This document shows, piece by piece, positions 1 through 7,002 of a stretch of DNA of 11,387 nt. Positions within the stretch are counted from its first letter, which is position 1. Every line of letters starts with the position of its first letter. Source of the stretch: a bacterium (GTDB lineage: Bacteria; T1Sed10-126); assembly GCA_003557545.1 (NCBI GenBank), contig PWOD01000236.1:1-11387 (forward strand), in the 5' to 3' direction. The position numbers and the translations under genes were made by a program. The notes under the pieces were generated by a model. It saw only the letters and a program-made list of their open reading frames with translations. It did not search any database and had not been told where the DNA came from.

Positions 1-618
1 CCGTTCTTTTTTCCGCCTATTTAAATTATTCCATTCCGATTTTGTTCCGATGTAATTATTTTCACCCGCCCAATCTTCATTGATTTTTTCTCCCATCAAC
101 TCTCTATATAACTCAGTTTTTTCGTTTCCGCAAAAAAACGGCGGAAAACGCCAACTTTTCAAATTAATTTGAGGGTTCTGTGATCGATAATAGTGATCAG
201 AGTGCCATTGATAATTTTCAGGGCTATCAGTTAGTCCAGCTTTTGGTGCATTTTGATGAATATAGGGGACAAGTTGGAGAAGATAGGAGTTGTTAAGAAT
301 AATTTTCATTCCAGGACGATCTTTGAATAAATTACCATCACCGGCATGAACGGAATTGAAATAGCGAGCGTACTTCATATGAATGGTTTGAAATATACGA
401 CCGAAGGGTATTGGTCCCATTTGTCCAAGCAAATGATAATGATTGGTTAAAAGGCTATAACCACCGATAGCGGCCTTCATACGATCAAAATCTGAGTCGA
501 GTATTTTTAGAAATTTGCGTCGGTCAGCGTTTGTATAAAATAGCGGAGCCCCTCGCTGCTGTCGAGCAAAAATATGATACCAGTATCCTTCGTGAAACTG
601 TCTTGGTGGATAAGCCAT
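1..618 (-). CDS. Y1 (HUH) transposase, IS200-like / REP-associated type, 3' end cut by window edge
   Basis: An open frame of 206 codons runs from an ATG at 618 to the window edge without a stop, so the C-terminus is missing. It reads as a Y1_Tnp-type single-strand DNA transposase. The metal-binding HUH motif is His60-Tyr-His62 in the context TNHYHLLGQM. The candidate catalytic Tyr119 lies in VPYIHQNAPKAGL, matching the Y-I-x-x-N-P-x-x-A-G-L block of the REP-associated (RAYT) branch. A basic segment near residues 92-103 (GDGNLFKDRP) matches the family's conserved loop. Both active-site elements are intact. No Shine-Dalgarno is visible, but a perfect TATAAT lies 16-21 bases upstream. No insertion-sequence ends or target duplications were seen, which fits a domesticated chromosomal RAYT better than a free IS200 element. 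Family call is strong; subtype is an inference. Confidence 0.85.
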   Translation of the reverse strand, partial: MAYPPRQFHEGYWYHIFARQQRGAPLFYTNADRRKFLKILDSDFDRMKAAIGGYSLLTNHYHLLGQMGPIPFGRIFQTIHMKYARYFNSVHAGDGNLFKDRPGMKIILNNSYLLQLVPYIHQNAPKAGLTDSPENYQWHSDHYYRSQNPQINLKSWRFPPFFCGNEKTELYRELMGEKINEDWAGENNYIGTKSEWNNLNRRKKER

Positions 619-633
619 AGTGGCTACTATTGT

Positions 634-639
634 ATTATA
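634..639 (-). promoter_or_regulatory. candidate -10 element for the Y1 transposase
   Basis: The minus strand carries a perfect TATAAT ending 16 bases before the ATG at 618. A 17-bp spacing would place the -35 (AAGTTG, poor match) inside the adjacent palindrome. The implied leader is only about 9 bases and has no ribosome binding site, so the transcript may be near-leaderless. This is an AT-rich stretch, so chance is possible. Confidence 0.3.
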
Positions 640-653
640 TTTATTTATTTTTT

Positions 654-684
654 AAACAACTTTACCTCCGAGGTAAAGTTGTTT
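654..684. repeat. perfect 31-nt palindrome (15-bp arms) between transposase and LPP20 gene
   Basis: Arms at 654-668 (AAACAACTTTACCTC) and 670-684 are exact inverted complements around a single base at 669. As RNA it would form a stem of about 14 bp with a 3-nt loop. It begins 7 bases after the TAA of the LPP20/DUF4384 gene and 35 bases upstream of the transposase start. A T-run (688-693) follows on the plus strand, while the minus-strand side is followed by A's. It is therefore a poor intrinsic terminator for the minus-strand operon, although it could still block 3' decay. Its position beside a RAYT-like gene makes it a candidate REP-type substrate hairpin. No second copy was seen in this window. 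Confidence 0.8.
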
Positions 685-691
685 GCGTTTT

Positions 692-1879
692 TTAGGGTTG
701 TATTAGGACGGAGATTACGTCAAGGTCCTGGATGTTTGCCTGGTGTTCATCCAGCCATTCCATAAGGCGGTGAATCTGATAGCTGGTTTCACCCGCCAGC
801 GGGGGGCTTTCTTCAAGTAAACGTTGGAAACCTGATGTTGGTAATGGTGTGGACGATAAAATTGCAAGATAAAGATCCTGAGTTGGTTGATTATGTTCGA
901 TGGGGAAGGCCATGAAAGCTTCACCGGCGGCTTGCTCCTTCTGGCTGGGTATTTCCCGATTGGACCCGGGTTGAATCTGTAAATTTTCATCAAGAATGCT
1001 GACTCTGCCATCCTCATAAATATTAAACAGAGTTATGTGACCTTCTGTCTGTGCAGCAATTTCAAAGATGAACCAGTCACCCTCCCGTAAGCGATTGTAA
1101 CCACGCAATATATCTAAAGGACGCAGAGATAATTGAACCAGGTTGTTAGCGTTCTTTACCGGTAATCCGAACAACCGGGGAAAATCAGGTTCATCCAGTG
1201 CAACATGGAAAGGTTCCGACTCCTCGGGGCGAACCACCAGATACCACTGTTCGTCGCGGCGTTGAAGATTAAGTTCAACTGTGGCCTGTTCACCGCCCTT
1301 ACGCAAAAGGGTAGATTCAATCTTTGGGATGATATTACCGTTTATCAACGACCGAGGACCGATCCATTTTACAGATCCGGGTTGAATTCTCAGAGAGTTT
1401 TTAATTTTTTCTGCCACAACGACCGGTGCCGCACGACGATCAAGTATAATGATAGCGTAGTGTTGATCGCCCACCTGTTTGGATTTCTCCAGCCGCCAGT
1501 CCTTTAGATGATGAGTGGCTTCAGCTCGTACCCGATGTGTATATTCCTCGGTTATCTGCTGTTGTTGCTCCTGTACAAACTCCATTGTCAGATCCTGGGC
1601 TTCAGAGTGTATAGTAACGCCAAGTTGTCGGGAAATATCCTCAAGCGCATTAAGCCGCGCCTGTTCGGGAGAAGCCCCGCGACCGTAGCCTCGGATAATC
1701 CGGGTTTCTTGTGGTGGATAAAAAGGATTAATATACCAGTCTGGTGAACCGGTCTCTGATGGTTCAATTGTTTGCTCAATATCCGTAACAGTATCTTGCC
1801 CACTGATCCCGAGACAGGCGGTTAAAAAGATTGTTAAGCTTAAAATTAGTGCTATTTGTAGAAGGTTTTTACCAGTCAA
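692..1879 (-). CDS. LPP20-family lipoprotein with C-terminal DUF4384-like domain
   Basis: Predicted 395-residue envelope lipoprotein. Hydrophobic signal with lipobox LTAC and lipidated Cys22. Residues 46-160 resemble the LPP20 family (PDWYINP, then GYGRGASPEQARLNALEDIS, a Gly-rich turn into an Ala-rich helix). Residues 262-345 resemble DUF4384 (EGDWFIFEI, GHITLFNIYEDGRVSIL), a domain I recall accompanying caspase-like peptidases. I prefer the TTG at 1879: GGAG (1889-1892) sits 9 bases upstream and the signal then starts MTGKNLL. An alternative TTG at 1894 would add an acidic MECLI prefix. With the 1879 start the gene overlaps the caspase gene's 3' end by 11 bp, implying translational coupling. 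Likely role: envelope-anchored partner of the caspase. No enzymatic residues are recognised; the molecular function is unknown. Confidence 0.85.
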   Translation of the reverse strand: MTGKNLLQIALILSLTIFLTACLGISGQDTVTDIEQTIEPSETGSPDWYINPFYPPQETRIIRGYGRGASPEQARLNALEDISRQLGVTIHSEAQDLTMEFVQEQQQQITEEYTHRVRAEATHHLKDWRLEKSKQVGDQHYAIIILDRRAAPVVVAEKIKNSLRIQPGSVKWIGPRSLINGNIIPKIESTLLRKGGEQATVELNLQRRDEQWYLVVRPEESEPFHVALDEPDFPRLFGLPVKNANNLVQLSLRPLDILRGYNRLREGDWFIFEIAAQTEGHITLFNIYEDGRVSILDENLQIQPGSNREIPSQKEQAAGEAFMAFPIEHNQPTQDLYLAILSSTPLPTSGFQRLLEESPPLAGETSYQIHRLMEWLDEHQANIQDLDVISVLIQP

Positions 1880-4793
1880 TATTAGACACTCCAAAGAACT
1901 CCGGTGTCTGGTGATAAGCTGATCCCATTTCTAGCGAGGAGTCTTCTACGTTACTGCGTACGTACTGGACGAGTTGCTGGCCACGATAGTTTTCCATAAT
2001 GCCCTTCATCAGCCAGTAACTGAACAGTCGATGCTGGCGTTCAAAATAGGCGTTGGAAAACTGTTCGTCGGTGCCCGCCGTGAGCAAAGTTAACTTATCG
2101 GGAAGCCGGGTTGGGGAGGCTTCGCCTCTCAGAAGCCGGCCGGCCGGGGCCACCCCTTCAAACACCAGTTGATCCTCGTTTACCTGGCCGGAGAAACAGG
2201 CATCGATAAAACCAAAGATCTGTCGGGCCCGGGAAGAGTCAAGTCGGTTATAAAGCGCCTGAAGTGAGAACTGTTCGAAGCGGTCATAGGAGCCGGGCGA
2301 GGCATCCTGCGCCAGAATATAAGCGGCGTCACCGGTGCGGGAGGGAACCCCGTGACCTGAGTAGTAAAAGAATAGCACATCGTCATCTCGCAGCCGCGCC
2401 AGCATCTGTTCCAGCCGGGCGTCGATTCGGCCCACCGTAGCGTCTCTACCGGTGAGCACAGTCATGTTACGGTCGGTGTTAGGTACTCCGAGCCGCTTAT
2501 TTGCCACCTCCCGAAAAAATTCCGTTGAGCGTTCAGAGAAGGGGACGTCCGGGGCTTCAGAATAAACCTCAATACCGATAGCAAACAGGTAGTGGTTGGG
2601 ATTTTCTGGAACTGGCTCGACATGATCCAGTATCTCTCGCAGATCATCGTAAAATTGAATAGATTGTGCTCGTTCTTTACCAGTTCGGGTGGGGACGTCC
2701 CATTCATACATCGGCGCCCGGGCTTCAATGGAGCCGCCGCGTCGCAATTCGACCTGACTGCTAAGATCAGCCATCTCTATGCTGGCCCGCTGACGTAGCT
2801 CTCCCTCGGGGGGATTCATCGTATAGCGAGTCTGTTGTATTTCTACCGAGGCAGATGCCCAATCGATCCCAGAACCACTTATTTCGAATCTTATTTCCGG
2901 GTTGGTTTGTTTGAGCTCTTTTAGAAATTTAGGTCCTTCCTCAGTAAGATTTACGAACGATTTGCGCAACATTAATTGCTGGGAGAAATCTCCAGCCCAG
3001 TCTTGATCTGAACCAATTGTTACGGTAAATACCCGAGCGTCAGCATTGTATTCGGCCTGTTTAATTACCGGGTTACCGAAAACCATTCGGAAGGTTTTGT
3101 TAACCACACCAGGCCACAGGATATTCTGATAAAAGGCATTAATATCTTGTTCGAGTTGGTCGGCCTCTCTATTGTAGAGTTCAGCCTCCTGTTCCCAGCG
3201 TCGAGCTTTCTGCTGGTATTCGTTGCGTAGACGTAATACTCGTTGGCGGTATTGGGCGGTGGTCTCAAACTGACCCTGTTCGGCCCGAGGCGGTTCGGGC
3301 TGGCTGGCTGCAAGTTGTTGCTCGCGAGCGGTTATTTCGGCCTGCCGCGTACGCAATTTTTCGGGTAGAATATTTTCACTGCGGGAAAGGTTGTCAAACC
3401 GTGTTCGAGCCCATTTCTGGACAAGTTCGAACCCTCTTGCATCGTATGGAACATCAAGTTCGCTTCCGTCTGGATAGGTAATCCGGGTCCAGTCGAAACG
3501 TGATAGTCTCTGGATAGCCACACGGTTTTTCCAGTTTGTCCCTATACGAACGTTTTGAATGATAGCAAATGTATAGGCATCAGTTCCTGGAACTACGCGC
3601 GGACGGTGTGTTCGTTCTGCTGCAGGAGTAGTTTCTTTAAACGGATCAGTCATTGCGTAAAATGGGCGAAGAGTATTGGCATCGAAGGCCACGAAGTTTC
3701 CACCGTATTGTGTATGTTTTAGAGCACCATCTTCAACGTGAAAAAATGAATCGGTTGAGAACTGACGCAGAAGGGTAGAACTGTCGTGTGAGTAGCGAAT
3801 TGACCAGGGATCCATCGTATCGGTATGGAATTGGGAGCTTTGTACTCCGCCCCGGCGGAGCATGTCGCCTGTTTCGGCATCGTAAATACGTATGTTGTAG
3901 TAATACATGGCTTCAGCAACCGTTCTGCCGGTACTGCGCCGTAGGGCAACTGCTACTTCCGATCCGTCAGGAGAAAATACTGCATCAGCCGGTTCTATCT
4001 CGGCCTGATCGCTTACGAACAAGAGGGTATGAACGATGTCATCGCTTTGGGTATCAAGAATTCTGACGTAATAATTCCAGTTTCGATCTCTTCCCCAGAC
4101 TACAATTTGTGAACCGTCTGGGGATAGGCCTGTGGATGAATAAGGTAATCGAAGCACGTTTTTAGTTCGACCGGATCCAAGGTCGATGAAATAAATTGCC
4201 CTGGAGGGGTTTCCGGCAGCCACAGCCAGGATCTGGTTGTTCCGGGTGATTGTAAGATCATTTATAATTGGGTCAAAAGAGAATCGCTGGAGCAGTTCAC
4301 CAGTTATGCCGTCAAAAACCCTGATGTCCCTGTCGATGTTTTGCTCTGTGCTCCTCGAGTTGAAAGCGTAGATTAGCAGAGAACCGTCTGGACTGAACTG
4401 CCAGTGTTCGTCGCTTGCAAACACGGAGGCCCGCACGTCAAGCCGGCGTATCTGTTCTCCGCTTTTCAGCTCTTCCAGATAAGCTCCATCACCGGTGTGT
4501 GTGAGTATATGGGACTGATTTGGAGAAATCTGCAGGGCTCGCATCTGTCTTCCTTCTGAAATCACAAATGAACGCAGTGTTTCAATTTCAGGGGTGGTCA
4601 CCTGTTTGTGGTGGGGGAAGAACGGCACATTGCGGGCGGACCAGATAATTTCGTGAGATTCTTCCGCGGTTTGTAGATGAGGAACCTGTGGTCTATCATT
4701 ATCTACAGCGGTTGTTTTAAAGGTGGGAAGACAGGAAGTAGTTAGGACGATAAATAAGAATAATACCACGATAAAATTATAGGTGAATTTCAT
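1869..4793 (-). CDS. exported caspase (peptidase C14) lipoprotein with WD40-like sensor region
   Basis: 974 residues from ATG 4793; a TTG at 4814 would only lengthen the signal. Signal MKFTYNFIVVLFLFIVLTTS ends at Cys21 in a slightly weak lipobox (TTSC). Residues about 70-430 contain WD40/TolB-like blades with repeated SPDGS turns at 134, 224 and 274. Residues about 478-555 are charged, Gln/Arg/Glu-rich and probably coiled coil, including a QFETTAQYRQRV segment. A beta-rich region of unknown type follows. Residues 734-974 form a caspase/p20-type domain with catalytic His814 in YYSGHG and Cys866 in DACFSG, so the dyad is intact. It is the middle gene of the minus-strand locus and has its own near-consensus promoter upstream. 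Inferred role: a proteolytic effector held at the envelope, with the propeller sensing a ligand or partner. The substrate is unknown. Metacaspase-type Arg/Lys specificity versus another specificity cannot be decided here. Confidence 0.92.
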   Translation of the reverse strand: MKFTYNFIVVLFLFIVLTTSCLPTFKTTAVDNDRPQVPHLQTAEESHEIIWSARNVPFFPHHKQVTTPEIETLRSFVISEGRQMRALQISPNQSHILTHTGDGAYLEELKSGEQIRRLDVRASVFASDEHWQFSPDGSLLIYAFNSRSTEQNIDRDIRVFDGITGELLQRFSFDPIINDLTITRNNQILAVAAGNPSRAIYFIDLGSGRTKNVLRLPYSSTGLSPDGSQIVVWGRDRNWNYYVRILDTQSDDIVHTLLFVSDQAEIEPADAVFSPDGSEVAVALRRSTGRTVAEAMYYYNIRIYDAETGDMLRRGGVQSSQFHTDTMDPWSIRYSHDSSTLLRQFSTDSFFHVEDGALKHTQYGGNFVAFDANTLRPFYAMTDPFKETTPAAERTHRPRVVPGTDAYTFAIIQNVRIGTNWKNRVAIQRLSRFDWTRITYPDGSELDVPYDARGFELVQKWARTRFDNLSRSENILPEKLRTRQAEITAREQQLAASQPEPPRAEQGQFETTAQYRQRVLRLRNEYQQKARRWEQEAELYNREADQLEQDINAFYQNILWPGVVNKTFRMVFGNPVIKQAEYNADARVFTVTIGSDQDWAGDFSQQLMLRKSFVNLTEEGPKFLKELKQTNPEIRFEISGSGIDWASASVEIQQTRYTMNPPEGELRQRASIEMADLSSQVELRRGGSIEARAPMYEWDVPTRTGKERAQSIQFYDDLREILDHVEPVPENPNHYLFAIGIEVYSEAPDVPFSERSTEFFREVANKRLGVPNTDRNMTVLTGRDATVGRIDARLEQMLARLRDDDVLFFYYSGHGVPSRTGDAAYILAQDASPGSYDRFEQFSLQALYNRLDSSRARQIFGFIDACFSGQVNEDQLVFEGVAPAGRLLRGEASPTRLPDKLTLLTAGTDEQFSNAYFERQHRLFSYWLMKGIMENYRGQQLVQYVRSNVEDSSLEMGSAYHQTPEFFGVSNIDW

Positions 4794-4841
4794 AATGACC
4801 TGTCCCAGATGCAAAAATCAATAAAAAACAAATTCAGACTC

Positions 4842-4870
4842 AGTATAATATAGAAATGAAGAAAATTCAA
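4842..4870 (-). promoter_or_regulatory. sigma-70-type promoter for the caspase gene
   Basis: On the minus strand a -35 TTGAAT (4865-4870) and a -10 TATACT (4842-4847) are separated by exactly 17 bp. The implied start is near 4835, giving a leader of about 42 bases before the ATG at 4793. It lies in the 239-bp gap after the WD40-ankyrin gene, so the caspase and LPP20 genes can be transcribed independently of that gene. Confidence 0.6.
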
Positions 4871-5032
4871 CTAAACAACTTAATAAAGTCACAGGAGATT
4901 TCTTCTTTTGGCTATTTATAAGTAGAAAAATGGAAAATTCTTATCATAAAAGATTTAGTTTATAAATTAAATTTCCCGAAATTTTTATGTATAGGTCTAA
5001 GATTATCTGGCTAAACTCGCCGCTTGTCAGTT

Positions 5033-6562
5033 CTATCGATTCTCAATTTTGCTGTTATGACTGGCGTTCGCTTTTTCTAATAGTGTTTTGATTTTATGGC
5101 GATCAGCTTCTTGGGCTAGATCCAGAGCTGTTCGCCCGTCTTCCAGTTGAGCGTTTAGATTAGCTCCCATTTCTAATAAAACTTCCAGAACACTGGCTTG
5201 TCCTGTGCTGGCCGCCATATGTAAAGCCGTCATTCCGAGGGAGTTTCGTGTCTCCACGTCTGTGCCACAATGATGACCAGCTCTGGCGAGATCAGGCCAG
5301 CCATATTCTGCGGCCAGATGGAGAATGGTTCCGGTTGATGTTTTTTGTCTGGCAATTCCGGCCAGAAAGAATTGATCGAGTAGTTTAGTATTGTTTGTAT
5401 CCCAGAGTTCTGTAAAAAAGCCCAGTATTCCAGTTTTTATCGGGTCAGCAAAACCCGTAAGTTCTGCTACCCGCTGGCGGGCTTGTTTTTGTTCTGTATC
5501 GGTTGGGTAACAGATCAGACCGTAAGGCAGGGTGGAAATTCGCAGGGTTTGAGCTGTGGGTTTAGGGTGCTCATCCAGCAGGACTATTTGAGAGGTTGCC
5601 GGAGATACAGTTTGTAATTCTCGTTCTTTGTAAAGGCGAAGTACTGTGAGTGTTTCAATATCGAATGTTCCCAGTAGTTTATTAGTATCATATGATAGCA
5701 GTTTGGAATCGTTGTCATAAAATTTGACTAATTGAAGCGGTGCTGAATGTACAATATAAGAGTGAAATGAAGTTCCTTTTTTTACGTCAAACAGTTGAAT
5801 TACGTGGTCATCTCCACCAGAAGCCAGACGGGATCCGTCACTGGAAAAAGCCAGGGTACGGACCGGTTGAGTATGGCCGACGAATAAATGTTCCTGTTGA
5901 CCGGTGTGTAGGTTCCATAATCGAATGTTATTGTCGCCACCACCGGATACCCGCGATTTTTCGTCCGGTGAAATAGTCAGTGCAAAAACTCCTGTGTCAT
6001 AAATCTGCTGGTGCTCCGGCAATTTATCAAGCTGCTTATTTAAGGTAAGACTCCAGATTACGATTGTGCCTTCGCCGGTCCCCGCAATTAGCCGTTCGCC
6101 GGTATGAGTCACAACAAGGGCGGTGATCGGTTTGTCATGGATGGTCCATTTTTTGTCTGGTTTTCCTGTGTTTGTATTCCAGCGCCGTACGCTTCCATCT
6201 TTATGTCCGGTAAAAAGATGATGGCTGTCCGGCGAAAAGATGATTGAATGGACCGGAAGGGGAGTTTCCCATTCGGTTCTTTTCATGGAGTTTTTCCCGG
6301 TTTTCACGACAGTTAGAATTTGTTTGTCATCTGTCTCCAGGACTAAACAAAGCTGGCTTTCGTCGGGGGAAAAGGTTGCTTTGGATACAGTCATATCGGC
6401 ATCGATTACTGCATTAGCGGGCATTGCCCAACTGTGAGCTTGTGCATCGTAAGCGCTGAGTGGTGAGATAATATCGTCGCAAGTATTAATAAGCATAAAT
6501 AGACTAATTAGCCAGAGAGATGTAAATAAAAATTTTGATGAAATTATTTTGAAAAAAACCAC
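5033..6562 (-). CDS. exported WD40-repeat / ankyrin-repeat fusion protein
   Basis: 509 residues from a GTG at 6562, with AGGAG (6573-6577) 10 bases upstream. The N-terminus is one hydrophobic stretch (residues 5-27), a signal peptide or anchor. Cys28 in LINTC resembles a lipobox but Thr at -1 is atypical, so lipidation is doubtful. WD40 blades span about 60-310; clear repeats lie at 109-135 (SGHKDGSVRRW-type), 159-172, 197-222 (GGGDNNIRLWNLHTG) and 239-264 (GGDDHVIQLFDV). Residues 409-497 form about three ankyrin repeats (ILHLAAEYG, TALHMAASTG, TALDLAQEA). Both modules bind proteins and no catalytic motif is seen. It is upstream of the caspase lipoprotein on the same strand and shares its WD40 theme, while the ankyrins match the divergent lipoprotein. 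Inferred role: scaffold, sensor or inhibitor for the caspase. Domain calls are firm; the role is not. Confidence 0.9.
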   Translation of the reverse strand: MVFFKIISSKFLFTSLWLISLFMLINTCDDIISPLSAYDAQAHSWAMPANAVIDADMTVSKATFSPDESQLCLVLETDDKQILTVVKTGKNSMKRTEWETPLPVHSIIFSPDSHHLFTGHKDGSVRRWNTNTGKPDKKWTIHDKPITALVVTHTGERLIAGTGEGTIVIWSLTLNKQLDKLPEHQQIYDTGVFALTISPDEKSRVSGGGDNNIRLWNLHTGQQEHLFVGHTQPVRTLAFSSDGSRLASGGDDHVIQLFDVKKGTSFHSYIVHSAPLQLVKFYDNDSKLLSYDTNKLLGTFDIETLTVLRLYKERELQTVSPATSQIVLLDEHPKPTAQTLRISTLPYGLICYPTDTEQKQARQRVAELTGFADPIKTGILGFFTELWDTNNTKLLDQFFLAGIARQKTSTGTILHLAAEYGWPDLARAGHHCGTDVETRNSLGMTALHMAASTGQASVLEVLLEMGANLNAQLEDGRTALDLAQEADRHKIKTLLEKANASHNSKIENR

Positions 6563-6642
6563 TGTTGCTCAACTCCTATGCGAGAAAAATATATTTGATG
6601 GTCAGGTTTTTTACCATAAAAAATATCGATCAATACGTATCA

Positions 6643-6671
6643 ATCATATCTGCGTTTATCAGAACCGGCAA
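6643..6671 (-). promoter_or_regulatory. sigma-70-type promoter for the WD40-ankyrin gene
   Basis: Minus strand -35 TTGCCG (6666-6671) and -10 TATGAT (6643-6648) with a 17-bp spacer, leading to a leader of about 75 bases before the GTG at 6562. Immediately downstream, overlapping the -10, two ATCAAT direct repeats (6629-6634, 6639-6644, plus strand) flank ACGT, a possible operator. The match is reasonable but the region is AT-rich. Confidence 0.45.
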
Positions 6672-6813
6672 CGGTTTGAGAATAAGATTTAAATTTATCG
6701 GGGTTATTTCGGGTAAGGTAGAAAATCTTTATAAAATTGAAATATTTAAAAGAAAATTGGTCGTGTTAGTTTTACAGATGGATATTGAATGTAATTTATT
6801 GGTCAAGCAGTTC

Positions 6814-6847
6814 TTTGAAAAGATATAATTATTGTATCTTTTTCAAA
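6814..6847. repeat. AT-rich imperfect inverted repeat
   Basis: Arms TTTGAAAAGATA (6814-6825) and TATCTTTTTCAAA (6835-6847) pair with one bulged base around a 9-nt loop. Neither side is followed by a T-run in the transcribed sense, so it is not a standard terminator. It separates the two divergent leader regions. Confidence 0.4.
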
Positions 6848-6916
6848 AAAGATCTCTGGAGTAAAAAATTGTTTATTCTAGTAATTGGTATTTGTCCTGT
6901 AGTGTTTCGTTTTTGA

Positions 6917-6940
6917 CTTTTCGATATACTGCTCGAAAGG
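6917..6940. promoter_or_regulatory. inverted repeat upstream of the ankyrin lipoprotein gene, possible operator
   Basis: CTTTTCGA (6917-6924) and TCGAAAGG (6933-6940) are inverted complements with one mismatch, separated by 8 bases that contain a -10-like TATACT (6925-6930). No good -35 is placed 16-18 bp upstream. It could be an operator over a weak or activator-dependent promoter for the gene at 7003. Low certainty. Confidence 0.3.
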
Positions 6941-7002
6941 TTAGCAGTTATAGAAGTCATCTAATAATAATAGGTTCTGAGCGGAAGGAGGCTGCAATTA
7001 TT

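Larger units (their letters stand above)
6563..7002. other. divergent intergenic region between the two ankyrin-protein genes
   Basis: About 440 bases with no convincing gene. An 87-codon plus-strand frame (6565-6828) has no ribosome site and no recognisable protein. The region holds the minus-strand promoter near 6643-6671, an AT-rich imperfect hairpin (6814-6847) and an inverted repeat near 6917-6940. Its central position suggests that the divergent genes share control elements. Confidence 0.6.

Noticed and set aside
574-765. 63-codon plus-strand frame
   Set aside because: It is antisense to the transposase start and the LPP20 gene end, contains the palindrome and has no ribosome site.
4966-4987. 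Short inverted repeat AAATTT around CCCG in the gap after the WD40-ankyrin gene, considered as a terminator
   Set aside because: The stem is six A/T pairs with no T-run on the minus strand, too weak to call.
6565-6828. 87-codon plus-strand frame in the divergent intergenic region
   Set aside because: No Shine-Dalgarno, biased AT-rich composition, no recognisable protein, and it overlaps the promoter of the minus gene.
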